From positions 3,410,001 through 3,474,000 of the forward strand of contig NZ_CP029758.2 of the NCBI RefSeq assembly GCF_004006395.2: a DNA stretch of 64,000 bases. Reading direction: 5' to 3'. This DNA is from Clostridium sp. AWRP (GTDB taxonomy: Bacteria; Bacillota; Clostridia; Clostridiales; Clostridiaceae). Below, one piece after another: positions 41,208 to 50,979 of the stretch. The first letter of the stretch is position 1, and each line of letters starts with the position of its first letter. The notes below the pieces were generated by a model. That model did no database searches, had not been told where the DNA came from, and saw only the letters and a program-made list of their open reading frames with translations. Position numbers and translations under genes: made by a program.

Positions 41208-42032
41208 TTACATTCTAACTTTCATCTTTTCATCCATAAGAGGATTGCCGTCTATACAATCTCTAATGTGCTGCACATATATCTTCTGAAAAGCCTTGTT
41301 TTCTCCAAGTCCATGAAGATATGTATTTATCTCAAATCCTTTAGATTTAAGTATTTGCTTCCATGAATCCTTGTCTTTCCCTGCCATGTCATTTGTGGCA
41401 TGATCTCCTGCTACTAACATAAAAGGCATTAATGTTACTTTCTCAATATTATTTTTTTTCAGCTTAGGTATTACATTATCAATTTCAGGATATCCCTCTA
41501 CAGTAGCTACAAAAGTATTTCTTATTTTCAAATCATCTAATACATATTGAAAAAGAGCATAGCTAGAATTACTATGATGTGAAGAACCATGTCCCATTAA
41601 CACTACGGCTTCATTTTGGCTAAGAGGTGGAAGCTGCTTTTCTAATGCCCTAGCGGCTATTACATAATCGCTTTGCCTATAAAGTACAGGACGCCCTAGA
41701 ACTAGTTTACCAAAAGAGCCTTGATATTCATTTATACAGCGAACTACCTTGTCATATTCATCTCCCGGCATTATATGTAGGGGCTGAACATAAACTTCTC
41801 TAAAGCCTTCATTCCTCATTTTATCCAGGGCTTCGGGCACTGTATCTATATAAATTCCATTTTGACTCTTTAATTTTTTGATTATTACTCCAGAGGTAAA
41901 AGCTCTTCTAACTGCATATTCCTTAAATTCATTTCTAATTTCATCTTCCGTGTCTTCAATACAGTTTTTAAGTGTTCCCAATATACTTGTGCCAAAACTT
42001 ACCACAAGTATTCCTCTTTTTGCTTTTCTCAA
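41208..42032 (-). CDS. cbiK: Sirohydrochlorin cobaltochelatase, CbiK type
   Basis: 274 aa starting with TTG after AGAGGTGATAAAAT. The CbiK signature is ILVVSFGTS near residue 9. The metal-site histidines lie in LMGHGSSHHS (~146) and MLVAGDHATND (~210). CbiK inserts Co2+ into sirohydrochlorin and commits precorrin-2 to the early-cobalt (anaerobic) B12 route. There is no signal peptide, so it is the cytoplasmic form. It is a CbiK-type rather than CbiX-type chelatase. Confidence 0.95.
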   Translation of the reverse strand: MRKAKRGILVVSFGTSILGTLKNCIEDTEDEIRNEFKEYAVRRAFTSGVIIKKLKSQNGIYIDTVPEALDKMRNEGFREVYVQPLHIMPGDEYDKVVRCINEYQGSFGKLVLGRPVLYRQSDYVIAARALEKQLPPLSQNEAVVLMGHGSSHHSNSSYALFQYVLDDLKIRNTFVATVEGYPEIDNVIPKLKKNNIEKVTLMPFMLVAGDHATNDMAGKDKDSWKQILKSKGFEINTYLHGLGENKAFQKIYVQHIRDCIDGNPLMDEKMKVRM

Positions 42033-42066
42033 ATTTTATCACCTCTTTTAAGAATAGTTTTTAATT

Positions 42067-42789
42067 CTACTCTGGAATTTTGTAACCACGCGGGGTTATA
42101 AATATACCATCTTTTATATAGCTGTTACTGTTTCCTATTATAACTACAGACATCATGTCAACTACGCTGTCATCAAAAGAATCAAGTGTAAAAAGCTTAT
42201 GCTCCTGACCTTCTCTAAGTGCATTTTTAACTACAGCTACAGGAGTATTTCCTTTCCTGTATTTTTTCACAATATCAATACATTCTTTTAAATAATGAGG
42301 TCTACCCTTACTTTTAGGATTATAAAGTGATATTACAAAATCTCCAGAAGCTGCAAGTTCAATTCTCTTTTTTATAAGCTCATAAGGAGTCATAAGGTCA
42401 CTTAAACTTATGTTACAGTTATCATGCATAAGAGGTGCTCCAACTATGGAAGCTGCTGCAGATGAAGCTGTAAGTCCTGGAATTACTTCTACGTCTTCAT
42501 CTTTTCTCATTTCCAAGATGAGCCCTGCCATACCATATATTCCTGGGTCACCTGTACTCACTATGGAAACTATGTGGTCTTTTGAAAGGTCAAGTGCTTT
42601 TTTACATCTCTCCACTTCAGCTCTCATACCTGTTGAAATTACCTCTTTATTTTTAATTAGGTCTTTTATCATCTCTATATACTTAGTATATCCTACAATC
42701 ATTTCACTATTTTCTATTACCTTTACAGCACGTAAAGTCATATTTTCATATCCACCTGGTCCAATTCCTACTACATAAAGTTTACCCAT
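42067..42789 (-). CDS. cbiH: Cobalt-precorrin-3B C17-methyltransferase
   Basis: 240 aa from ATG at 42789; AAAGGATG lies 8 nt upstream, and an earlier GTG is less well placed. The TP-methylase fold has LYVVGIGPGGYENMTLRA and VSTGDPGIYGMAGL. CbiH methylates C17 and drives ring contraction at C20 in the anaerobic pathway with SAM. It follows cbiG, whose last codons lie in a short AT-rich repeat. Confidence 0.94.
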   Translation of the reverse strand: MGKLYVVGIGPGGYENMTLRAVKVIENSEMIVGYTKYIEMIKDLIKNKEVISTGMRAEVERCKKALDLSKDHIVSIVSTGDPGIYGMAGLILEMRKDEDVEVIPGLTASSAAASIVGAPLMHDNCNISLSDLMTPYELIKKRIELAASGDFVISLYNPKSKGRPHYLKECIDIVKKYRKGNTPVAVVKNALREGQEHKLFTLDSFDDSVVDMMSVVIIGNSNSYIKDGIFITPRGYKIPE

Positions 42790-42819
42790 TTTATACACAT
42801 CCTTTATTTAATGCACAAT

Positions 42820-43836
42820 TCACAATTTACAATGCACAATTTTTTTATGTACTTCACCTATACACAAGGTCATTCCATTTGCCTTTATTTTATCCGTAAT
42901 TAAAGATGCTCCCGTAAGTTCTGTGCAAGACTCACACACTGCCCTTACGCCTATGGTTTTTTCAACAAAATCACTGCCTTTATAGTTGTGATGTACTTTC
43001 TTTATATCTTCTATAGAATATATTTTTAAATCACATTTGAAATATTCTGTAAGTTTTAATATGGCCTCTTCCTTTGCCTTAATTTCCACAGTAGAAATAC
43101 ACCTTACAGCCCTTTCATCTATATTGTAATCTAAAAGCAGCTTTTTAACTGTTTCTATCATCTGCTGAGAATCAAAATTTTTCCTGCAGCCAACTCCCAG
43201 CACAATATTTTTTCTTATAAGTTTTAGTGTTTTTATATTTTTAAGATTTTCCTCACCAAAGGCTTTACACTTATTTGTAACATACAAAAGCCCTTGTATA
43301 TTATCTAAATTACTGATGTAACCTTTAGGAGCATCCAACAATTTATCCTCATCTATAAATCCTACTTTTCTGCCTTCCACCAAAAGAGAAGCTATATATT
43401 TAGCATCCTTTAAATCATTTATAATGAGTCCATTTTCTTTTGCAAAAACATCCGGTGCTTTTACCCCAATATTATCTGTAGCTGTAGTTATTACAGGAAC
43501 AGCTTTAAGGATACTTGCCAATTTACATGTAAGCTCATTTGCACCACCTAAATGGCCACTTAAAAGACTAATTACGAATTTACAGGAACTGTCTATGACA
43601 ACTACTGCAGGATCTTTATCTTTTGATTTTATAAAACTTGCTATGGCTCTCACAGCTATACCTGTAGAACTTATAAAAACAACTGCCTTGTAATTTGACA
43701 TGGCATTTTCCGCTGCATCTTTAAGTTTAAAATCTTCCATATTGTTTTTAGAATAAAGATCTATAGGAAAATACTTTTTTATCCTATCACTTATTTTATC
43801 TCCTGCAGTTGTAACGCTAATTACCGCTATTTTCAT
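42820..43836 (-). CDS. cbiG: Cobalt-precorrin-5A hydrolase
   Basis: 338 aa from ATG at 43836, inside the end of cbiF (20-bp overlap). The N-terminal domain (AVISVTTAGDKISDRIKKYF, then FISSTGIAVRAIASFI and LSGHLGGANELTCKLA) and the C-terminal CobE-like domain (IVLGVGCRKNFDSQQ) match CbiG. It opens the delta-lactone and releases the two-carbon fragment as acetaldehyde. The final residues HKKIVHCKL and stop are encoded by the repeat TGCATTGTAAATTGTGAATT, which suggests that the original C-terminus was overwritten. Confidence 0.93.
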   Translation of the reverse strand: MKIAVISVTTAGDKISDRIKKYFPIDLYSKNNMEDFKLKDAAENAMSNYKAVVFISSTGIAVRAIASFIKSKDKDPAVVVIDSSCKFVISLLSGHLGGANELTCKLASILKAVPVITTATDNIGVKAPDVFAKENGLIINDLKDAKYIASLLVEGRKVGFIDEDKLLDAPKGYISNLDNIQGLLYVTNKCKAFGEENLKNIKTLKLIRKNIVLGVGCRKNFDSQQMIETVKKLLLDYNIDERAVRCISTVEIKAKEEAILKLTEYFKCDLKIYSIEDIKKVHHNYKGSDFVEKTIGVRAVCESCTELTGASLITDKIKANGMTLCIGEVHKKIVHCKL

Positions 43837-44593
43837 TTTTTGCCTTTCTGAACATATGGGTAAAATTTTCATCATACAAAAGGCTCTTATCGTATTTGCA
43901 ATTGATAAAATCTCCTACAAGTATCTGCGCTGTCTTTGTTATATTTTCCTTCTTTACTTTTTCTACAATATCATCCAAAGTTCCTATAACACACTTTTCA
44001 TCTTCCCAGGTAGCTTTTTGAATAACTGCTATAGGTACATTTCTACCATAGCCTTTCTTTAATTTTTCCACTACCTTGTCTATCATGCTCACAGACAAAA
44101 ACAGTGCCATAGAAGCTCCTACAGAAGCCAATCTTTGCAAATTTTCTTTCTCTGGTACGGGAGTTCTTCCCTCTACTCTTGTTAGAATTATAGTTTGACT
44201 TATACTTGGCAGGGTAAATTCTCTATTTATAGCAGCTGCTGCAGCCGTAAAAGAACTTACTCCTGGAACGACTTCATAATCTATTCCAAGCTTGTCTAGT
44301 TCATCCATCTGCTCTCTTATAGCTCCATATATGGTTGGATCTCCTGTATGCAATCTAACTATTTTCTTTCCTTCTCCATGATACTTTTTTATAACATCGA
44401 TAACTTCATTTAAGGTCATGGAAGCAGAATTATATATTTTTACTCCAACTCTACAGTATTCCAAATGATCTTTGCTTACGAGTGAACCTGCATATATAAC
44501 CACATCTGCAACTTTTAGTATATCTCTTCCCTTAACTGTTATTAAATCAGCATTTCCTGGTCCTGCTCCTATAAAGTAAACTTTATTTGCCAT
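43817..44593 (-). CDS. cbiF: Cobalt-precorrin-4 C11-methyltransferase
   Basis: 258 aa, GGAGGAAGAAC before the ATG. The TP-methylase signature is VYFIGAGPGNADLITVKGRD, followed by VRLHTGDPTIYGAIREQMDE and VVPGVSSFTAAAAAI. CbiF methylates C11 of the corrin ring using SAM. It overlaps cbiG by 20 bp, indicating coupled translation. Confidence 0.95.
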   Translation of the reverse strand: MANKVYFIGAGPGNADLITVKGRDILKVADVVIYAGSLVSKDHLEYCRVGVKIYNSASMTLNEVIDVIKKYHGEGKKIVRLHTGDPTIYGAIREQMDELDKLGIDYEVVPGVSSFTAAAAAINREFTLPSISQTIILTRVEGRTPVPEKENLQRLASVGASMALFLSVSMIDKVVEKLKKGYGRNVPIAVIQKATWEDEKCVIGTLDDIVEKVKKENITKTAQILVGDFINCKYDKSLLYDENFTHMFRKAKNENSGN

Positions 44594-44605
44594 GTTCTTC
44601 CTCCT

Positions 44606-45292
44606 TTAATCTCTTTGGGCTATTATAAGAGACATATAATCTCTGCTTTTTAGTATATCTTCTCTATTTTTAAGTATTTCTTGTCCTTCTCTATAAGCTC
44701 TCTTTACACATACGTACTTGAATCCTTTTTCTTCTAATACATTTAACACATTTTCTTCTTTTCTATACACTTTCATTATTACTACAAACTTCTCATCTGT
44801 TATCTTATCTACCTGAGACGCAGGAAGAATCAAAACCCTTTCATCGCCTATAACAATGCTCTGTCCTGCCAGACTTGCAGCCGCACAAAAAGATGTTATT
44901 CCCGGCACAGTTTCTGTTTTATACCCTTTGTTTTTAATATGCTCCAAAAGGTATATATAGGTGCTGTATACAAAAGGGTCACCTATAGTCAAAAATGCAA
45001 CATTTTTACCTTCATTTAATCTTTCCTCTATAGTCTTAAAAGCTTCAAATATCTTTCCTTCCTGCTCTTTTCCGCCCATTGGAAAGTGTTTTATTATAAC
45101 TTCTTTACTTTCATCTATAAAATTTTTAGCTGTATCAAAAGCTATGCTTCTATCTCCATCTTTTGCTGAAGGTGCAACTATTACCTCGCATTTCTTTATT
45201 ACATTTACAGCTTTTAGCGTAAGTAATTCTTCATCTCCAGGTCCAACTCCTATACCATAGAGAGTACCCATCTTTAATGTATCCTTTTCCAT
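44606..45292 (-). CDS. cbiL: Cobalt-precorrin-2 C20-methyltransferase
   Basis: 228 aa of the TP-methylase fold with YGIGVGPGDEELLTLKAVNV, FLTIGDPFVYSTYIYLLEHI and VPGITSFCAAASLAGQSIVI. CbiL adds the methyl group at C20 that guides later ring contraction. Two starts are possible (MEKDTLK or MGTLYG); GAGG lies 12 nt before the first. A 158-bp gap separates it from cbiT, the longest within the main run apart from that before cobO, and holds no gene. Confidence 0.93.
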   Translation of the reverse strand: MEKDTLKMGTLYGIGVGPGDEELLTLKAVNVIKKCEVIVAPSAKDGDRSIAFDTAKNFIDESKEVIIKHFPMGGKEQEGKIFEAFKTIEERLNEGKNVAFLTIGDPFVYSTYIYLLEHIKNKGYKTETVPGITSFCAAASLAGQSIVIGDERVLILPASQVDKITDEKFVVIMKVYRKEENVLNVLEEKGFKYVCVKRAYREGQEILKNREDILKSRDYMSLIIAQRD

Positions 45293-45450
45293 AAGTTTTC
45301 ACATCCTCACTGCATAATATAAAGTTTAAAGTCCAAATATCAAAGTTCAAATAATGATGACTTCCCTCGTACCTCATCAAATCTATAATTTTAATGTTTT
45401 CTGACGTTAGGAGGAAAATCATCATTATCTGTTATTTGTTCTTTAACAAA

Positions 45451-46017
45451 TTATAAATTACAAATTGCACTTACTATAAATATACTGTTATTAGAAGTCA
45501 TCATATAACTATTTGCCCTGGTCTTGTTTATTGATACTTGTATACATTCTACTTCACATTTCATACCTTTTAGGGTATCAAGGGCTTTATACAAATTATT
45601 TAAAGTTATAAAATTAAGTACCATCTTTCCATGTTCTTTTAGCTTTGCAGCATATCTTTTTATTATTTCCTCTATATTTCCTCCGCTGCCGCCTATAAAT
45701 ACAGCATCAAAATAAGGTTCTATGCTTTCCTCCACCTCAAGTGCTTCTCCTTTTACAACTGTTAAATTGTTTACATTGAATTTCTCAATATTTTTTTCAA
45801 TTACAGAAAGTGCTTCTTCATTTTTTTCAATAGCAACTACTTGTCCCTTAGAACATATCTTAGCCATCTGTACACTTACAGAACCTGTTCCAGCACCTAC
45901 ATCCAGCACTCTAAAATCTGGCTCAATTCCAAGTTTTGCAATGCTAAGTATTCTAATTTCCTCTTTTGTCATGGGACAGTTTCCTCTTATAAATTCATCA
46001 TCTTTTATATATCTCAT
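45451..46017 (-). CDS. cbiT: Cobalt-precorrin-6B C15-methyltransferase (decarboxylating)
   Basis: 188 aa from ATG at 46017 (GGGAGAAATTTTT upstream). Class I SAM motif VLDVGAGTGSVSVQMA near residue 36, and FIGGSGGNIEEI later. CbiT methylates C15 and decarboxylates the C12 acetate chain. In many bacteria it is fused to CbiE as CobL; here the two are separate and adjacent (17 bp between cbiE stop and cbiT start). The C-terminus SAICNL runs into an AT-rich repeat like that at the cbiG end. Confidence 0.94.
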   Translation of the reverse strand: MRYIKDDEFIRGNCPMTKEEIRILSIAKLGIEPDFRVLDVGAGTGSVSVQMAKICSKGQVVAIEKNEEALSVIEKNIEKFNVNNLTVVKGEALEVEESIEPYFDAVFIGGSGGNIEEIIKRYAAKLKEHGKMVLNFITLNNLYKALDTLKGMKCEVECIQVSINKTRANSYMMTSNNSIFIVSAICNL

Positions 46018-46034
46018 AAAAATTTCTCCCACTT

Positions 46035-46652
46035 TTATAGAGTTTTATTTTCAATTACAACTACACAAAGACCTCCAAAGTCTTTATTTTTTAGCTCTGC
46101 AGCACTTCCCGAAGTGATTTTCTCATCTTCGTAAGAAAGATTTTCTCCTACATGCACTACTGCATCTACGGCATTTTCTTCTAGAATGCTGCACAGATAA
46201 TCTGGCGAATGCTTTTTATCCGTAAACCATATAGAAATATGATTTTCCTTTACTATGCCTAAAAAATCTTCCTCTCTACCGTGGAGACTTCCTAAAAAAG
46301 CTCCCTGCCAGCTAAGTTTTACTTTTGCCATCATATATTGAAAAGAGCTTATACCTGGAATAACTTCTATGTCACCGTCATAATTCTTTTTTAAATACTC
46401 TGTTATACCATAGTAAAGTGGATCTCCAGAAGCTGTAACAGATACGCTTTCATATTTTCCAGATTGCAAAATATCAAGTATATCCTTTAATTTTTTTACC
46501 TTTATCTTATTACCTTCTATAAAATCCAAACTATCTACTGCTCTTTCAAAACCCAATATAGCCTGCGACTGTTTCATTACAGCTGCAGCCTTTGGAAGTA
46601 TGTAATCTTTATTTCCAGGTCCTATGCCTACTATAAAAACCTTTGTATTCAT
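46035..46652 (-). CDS. cbiE: Cobalt-precorrin-7 C5-methyltransferase
   Basis: 205 aa from ATG at 46652 (AGGTG upstream; a GTG two codons earlier is inside the site). TP-methylase start VFIVGIGPGNKDYILPKAAA and VTASGDPLYYGITEYLKKNY. CbiE methylates C5. It lies between cbiD and cbiT in usual order. The shortest methylase of the cluster, as typical for unfused CbiE. Confidence 0.93.
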   Translation of the reverse strand: MNTKVFIVGIGPGNKDYILPKAAAVMKQSQAILGFERAVDSLDFIEGNKIKVKKLKDILDILQSGKYESVSVTASGDPLYYGITEYLKKNYDGDIEVIPGISSFQYMMAKVKLSWQGAFLGSLHGREEDFLGIVKENHISIWFTDKKHSPDYLCSILEENAVDAVVHVGENLSYEDEKITSGSAAELKNKDFGGLCVVVIENKTL

Positions 46653-46674
46653 AACCACACCTACTATTAAAATT

Positions 46675-47757
46675 TTACTTAGAAAGACTGCTGTAGAGCA
46701 CTCCTCTTTTCATTGAATACATTATAACATCTGCTTCGATTGAATTATAGGTGTACTGTTCTATTCTATTTTTTACCTTAGTACCTATATTTTCATAAAG
46801 CTTATCATATCCATCTCCTAGAAGTTCCACAGCTCCTTCTGTAGTTTTTTCATTATACACTTTTTTTACAAGTTGCAAGTTTTCTCCCATTAAAGCAAGT
46901 TCCAGTGCCATGGTCTCAAGTCTTACATCTGACACCCTGCTGTGGGTGTTAAAACATCCTGAAGCAATTTTACTCATCTTACCTATATGTCCAACTACAA
47001 TCACTTTCTTTATATTTTTGTTCATGCAGCATCCCAGTGCAAAGCCAACATAATTAGACATTATAACCATCTCGTTTTTATCCAGCTTCAAATTAGCTGC
47101 CATATTTTCTCCCATGTTTCCAAAGAGAAGTATAAGCTCTTCGCATCCTTTTGCTACTTTTTGATTTATCTCAAGTTCCACAGACTGTGTAAGTGCTTCC
47201 TCAGACATTGGCATTACAATTCCACTTGTTCCAAGTATAGAAATTCCTCCTACTATATTGAGCCTTGGGTTAAATGTCTTCTTCGCTATATTTTCACCTT
47301 CAGGTACAAATATAGTTATTTCTACACCTGAGTTTTCAGGAAGTACTTCTTTTACTTCTTTTTCAATCATCTTTCTAGGTACAGGGTTTATAGCAGCTTC
47401 ACCTTTTTTCACATATAGTCCTTCACCTTTAACTATTCCAACTCCTATGCCGCCTTTTAATCTATAACCCTTAGACATTTTCTTTGCTCTTGCCCATATC
47501 TCTATGCCATTTGTTATGTCTATGTCGTCTCCACCATCTTTTAAAACACAGCACTCTACAAAATCTTTTCCATGCTTTACTTTTTCAATAGGTATCACAA
47601 GTTCAATACCCTTTGGGGTATCTATTTTCACTTCTTTTAAGTCAGTTTTAAAATACAGCATAGTGGACGCAGCCTTTGCAGCTGCTGCCGCACAAGAACC
47701 TGTAGTATATCCACATCTAAGTCTTTTTCCATCACAATTTACATACATGTCAAGCAC
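46675..47757 (-). CDS. cbiD: Cobalt-precorrin-5B C1-methyltransferase
   Basis: 360 aa with the CbiD start LRCGYTTGSCAAAAAKAAST near residue 14. Later motifs are GGISILGTSGIVMPMSEEAL and VVGHIGKMSKIASGCFNTHS. CbiD methylates C1 in the anaerobic route and is unrelated to the TP-methylases. GTG at 47757 is preceded by AGGTGGTGATATT. It marks the pathway as oxygen-independent. Confidence 0.95.
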   Translation of the reverse strand: MLDMYVNCDGKRLRCGYTTGSCAAAAAKAASTMLYFKTDLKEVKIDTPKGIELVIPIEKVKHGKDFVECCVLKDGGDDIDITNGIEIWARAKKMSKGYRLKGGIGVGIVKGEGLYVKKGEAAINPVPRKMIEKEVKEVLPENSGVEITIFVPEGENIAKKTFNPRLNIVGGISILGTSGIVMPMSEEALTQSVELEINQKVAKGCEELILLFGNMGENMAANLKLDKNEMVIMSNYVGFALGCCMNKNIKKVIVVGHIGKMSKIASGCFNTHSRVSDVRLETMALELALMGENLQLVKKVYNEKTTEGAVELLGDGYDKLYENIGTKVKNRIEQYTYNSIEADVIMYSMKRGVLYSSLSK

Positions 47758-47782
47758 AATATCACCACCTAAAAGTGCTAAA

Positions 47783-48403
47783 TTATCTAGTTATCATATA
47801 CATAAGTGCATTTACTATAGCAGCTGCTATGTTACTGCCGCCTTTTCTTCCCCTTATAGTTATCATAGGTACATCAAGTTTTTCTATTTCCTCTTTAGAA
47901 TCTGCAGCTCCTACAAATCCTACTGGTGCTCCTACTATAAATTTAGGCTTTGCCTTTCCGGCTAAAATAAGCTCCTTTAATTTATAAAGTGCTGTAGGGG
48001 CATTTCCAAATACAAAAAACTCCACTCCTTCTTCTACAGCTTTTTCTACAGCTGCCATAGAACGAGTTATTTCTTTTTTCTTAGCAATGTCTGCTATTTC
48101 ACTTCTACTTACAAAACATTCTACTTTGCAGTTCAGCTTTGCAAGTACTTTTTTATTTATTCCTGCTGCAGCCATATTTGTATCTGTATATATGGTAACA
48201 CCTTTTTTTAAAAGTTTCAGGGCATTGTCTACAGCTCCTTCTCTTATATAAAGTATATCTTTATATTGAAAATCTCCTGTAGTATGTATTACTCTCTTTA
48301 CTATAGAAAGTTCTCTTTCGGGAAAATTACATTCTCCCATTTCTTCTCCTATTATTTCAAAACTTCTTTTCTCTATTCCCATAGGTGATTTTATATAATC
48401 CAT
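47783..48403 (-). CDS. cbiC: Cobalt-precorrin-8 methylmutase
   Basis: 206 aa of the CbiC/CobH family. The catalytic histidine is H40 in VKRVIHTTGDFQY, followed by TNMAAAGINKKVLAKL and the C-terminal FIVGAPVGFVGAADSKEE plus TIRGRKGGSNIAAA. It shifts the C11 methyl to C12, giving cobyrinate. GGAG lies about 12 nt before the ATG. Confidence 0.95.
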   Translation of the reverse strand: MDYIKSPMGIEKRSFEIIGEEMGECNFPERELSIVKRVIHTTGDFQYKDILYIREGAVDNALKLLKKGVTIYTDTNMAAAGINKKVLAKLNCKVECFVSRSEIADIAKKKEITRSMAAVEKAVEEGVEFFVFGNAPTALYKLKELILAGKAKPKFIVGAPVGFVGAADSKEEIEKLDVPMITIRGRKGGSNIAAAIVNALMYMITR

Positions 48404-48441
48404 AATAATCTATTCTCCATTTCCTTATATGAAGTTAAAAA

Positions 48442-49518
48442 CTACTTTTCTCTTATATCTATAAATTTTTCTGAATTTTTTACATCAGCTTCTTCAAAAG
48501 TTGCCATATTATCCATAGTATAAAGTGCAGCCTCTATTACTGAAAACTCTAAAGGACATCCTGAACCTTCTCCAAGTCTCATATCTAAATTTAGCATAGG
48601 CTTTAATCCCAGTTCCCTCATCACATAACTTATAGCTGGTTCTGCAGAAAGATGGGAAGGAAATAAATAATCTCCTACCTTTTCGTTTAATTTAAAAGCA
48701 CATAAGGCAGCTGCCGAAGATATAAATCCGTCAATTACAATAGGCACTCTATTTTTAGCTGCTCCTAAAAAACATCCGCACATTCCTGCTATATCAAATC
48801 CACCTACTTTTGACAATACATCAATAATGTCTTTTGAATCTGGTTTATTTACATCAATAGCAGTTTGTACAGCTTTCTTTTTACTTTTAAGTTGTTCATC
48901 TGTTATTCCAGAACCTTTTCCAACTGTAAGGTCTACTGGTAAACCTGTAATTGCACTTAAAATTGCAGAACTAGTGGCAGTATTACCTACACCCATTTCA
49001 CCTGTTCCAAAAAGGTCATATCCTTTTTTTACAAGATCATCTACTGACTCTATACCTGCTTCAATGGCCTTTATACATTCTTCTCTAGTCATGGCCGGTC
49101 CTTTAGCCATGTTTTTTGTACCGTAGGCCACTTTTTTATTTATTATTTTAGGATCGTCAAAGTCATAATCTACTCCTACATCCACCACAGTTATATCCGA
49201 CTTTACAAAGTCCGAAAGTACACAAACTCCTGTTACTCCTCTTGCAAAATTTTTAGTAACTGTTACTGTAAGATCCTTTGGACAGTTACTTACACCTTCT
49301 TCTATTACTCCATTGTCAGAACACATAATAACTATATTTTTTTTATTTATTCTATTGTGTATTTTTCCTGTAATTCCTGCCATCTTGGCAGCTATTTCTT
49401 CAAGTTTTCCAAGGCTTCCTATAGGTTTTGTCAATTTATCTATTCTTTCCCATGCCTTTTTTACAGCCTTTTCATCTTTTCCCTCTATGCACTTTAAAGT
49501 TTCCTCAAATAAACCCAT
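48442..49518 (-). CDS. cobT: Nicotinate-nucleotide:dimethylbenzimidazole phosphoribosyltransferase
   Basis: 358 aa. It has the family pattern GEMGVGNTATSSAI near residue 175 and the catalytic glutamate in LDMRLGEGSGCPLEF near 325. CobT makes alpha-ribazole phosphate for the lower ligand. No cobS, cobU or cobC is in the window, so the last assembly steps must be encoded elsewhere. GGAGGGCATGTATT precedes the ATG. It is separated from cbiA by ~100 bp. Confidence 0.94.
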   Translation of the reverse strand: MGLFEETLKCIEGKDEKAVKKAWERIDKLTKPIGSLGKLEEIAAKMAGITGKIHNRINKKNIVIMCSDNGVIEEGVSNCPKDLTVTVTKNFARGVTGVCVLSDFVKSDITVVDVGVDYDFDDPKIINKKVAYGTKNMAKGPAMTREECIKAIEAGIESVDDLVKKGYDLFGTGEMGVGNTATSSAILSAITGLPVDLTVGKGSGITDEQLKSKKKAVQTAIDVNKPDSKDIIDVLSKVGGFDIAGMCGCFLGAAKNRVPIVIDGFISSAAALCAFKLNEKVGDYLFPSHLSAEPAISYVMRELGLKPMLNLDMRLGEGSGCPLEFSVIEAALYTMDNMATFEEADVKNSEKFIDIREK

Positions 49519-49621
49519 AATACATGCCCTCCAAATTTACTTTTAAAATTATTAAATTGACTCTTTACTATATAAGACACTAAAAACATAAAAATAGTAA
49601 CGCACTTTTTAAAAAATTTTT

Positions 49622-50956
49622 TTATTTTTTTGATGTCCCTGAAATCTTTTGTAACATATCTAAGTTTCCAAAGAAGTGAATGTGTGCATAAGCTCCCAAA
49701 GTATTGTTCTTAACGTACCCGCAGTTCCACTTTTTTATTTTTCCATCATAAGTATCTTTAGTAACGTTATAAATTTTTTCTTCTTCTGAATCAATATAGG
49801 ATTTATGAAATTCATGACAATTTACTTTAAGCCCTAAAGGTAAAATGTTATTTTCTTTAGCCACTTCTATCTCGGCATATCCAAAGTTTTGTAATCTTGA
49901 AGTCATGTGAGCCTTTCCTTTAAAAAATCCAACTGTGTCAAAAGCAGCACTTTTGTCTACATTTTCCATACCTTCTGTCAAATACATAAGTCCTCCGCAT
50001 TCAGCATAGCATCTAAGTCCTGATTTTAATTCTGTTTTTATACTTTCCATCATAGATCTATTGCTGCTAAGCTCCTCTATAAAAACTTCAGGATATCCGC
50101 CTCCTATGTACAAAAAGTCTATATTAGAAGGTAATTTTTTATCTTCAAGGGGACTAAAAAATATAGTTTCACCTAGTTCCTCTAAAAGTTCTATATTTTC
50201 CTTGTAATAAAAGCTGAAGGCTTTATCGTAAGCTACTGCCGTTCTTATCTTCCTATTTTCAATATGGTAGTCATCCTTAAAGTTATTGTTTTCCTTAAAA
50301 CATCTAAGCAGCATTTCAACATCCACATTTTTCAAAATAAGTTCACTGCATAGGTCTATCTTTTCATTTAAGTCACCTACTTCACTGCTTTGGACAAGTC
50401 CTAAATGTCTGCTCTTAAGGGAAAGCCTTTCATCCTTTGGAATGTAGCCAAATACCTTTATATTGCAATTTTTTTCTACAGCAGCTTTCAAAAGTTTATA
50501 GTAGCTATCTCCTATATTATTAAATATCACTCCTGCTATATTTAAATTTTCAAAGTTCACTATTCCATTTATTTCAGCACATAAGGTAGTACTTTGAGAC
50601 TTAGGACTCATGACAAGTACCACAGGCAAGTCCAGTACCTCAGATATATTAGCTGTAGAATACCTGCTGTCTATTCCCTTGCCATCATATAATCCCATAA
50701 CACCTTCAATTATTCCCAGGTCTCCTTTTCCCCTACTGAAAGAGGCCTTTACTCCCTCTTCTCCCATAAGGTATAAATCCAAATTTCTAGAACTAGTTCC
50801 AGTTATACTTCTATGAAATGCAGGATCTATATAATCCGGTCCTACTTTGTAGCCTTGAACTTTATAGCCTTTTTTCATAAGAGCTTTCATAAGTCCAATA
50901 GTTACTGTAGTTTTTCCGCCTCCACTGCTGTTTGATGATACAATAATACTTTTCAA
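49622..50956 (-). CDS. cbiA: Cobyrinate a,c-diamide synthase
   Basis: 444 aa, TTG start after AGGGTGATGGGTA. The N-terminal P-loop SSNSSGGGKTTVTIGLMKAL and YKVGPDYIDPAFH are typical. The C-terminal class I glutamine amidotransferase domain has the nucleophile in RCYAECGGLMYLTEGM and YAHIHFFGN near the end. It amidates the a and c side chains with glutamine and ATP before adenosylation by CobO. Confidence 0.95.
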   Translation of the reverse strand: MKSIIVSSNSSGGGKTTVTIGLMKALMKKGYKVQGYKVGPDYIDPAFHRSITGTSSRNLDLYLMGEEGVKASFSRGKGDLGIIEGVMGLYDGKGIDSRYSTANISEVLDLPVVLVMSPKSQSTTLCAEINGIVNFENLNIAGVIFNNIGDSYYKLLKAAVEKNCNIKVFGYIPKDERLSLKSRHLGLVQSSEVGDLNEKIDLCSELILKNVDVEMLLRCFKENNNFKDDYHIENRKIRTAVAYDKAFSFYYKENIELLEELGETIFFSPLEDKKLPSNIDFLYIGGGYPEVFIEELSSNRSMMESIKTELKSGLRCYAECGGLMYLTEGMENVDKSAAFDTVGFFKGKAHMTSRLQNFGYAEIEVAKENNILPLGLKVNCHEFHKSYIDSEEEKIYNVTKDTYDGKIKKWNCGYVKNNTLGAYAHIHFFGNLDMLQKISGTSKK

Positions 50957-50979
50957 TACCCATCACCCTATTTCATTTT

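Noticed and set aside
42410..49126. Several rightward frames of 90-130 aa inside the cobalamin genes
   Set aside because: All are antisense shadows of strongly recognised cbi/cob genes and lack ribosome sites.
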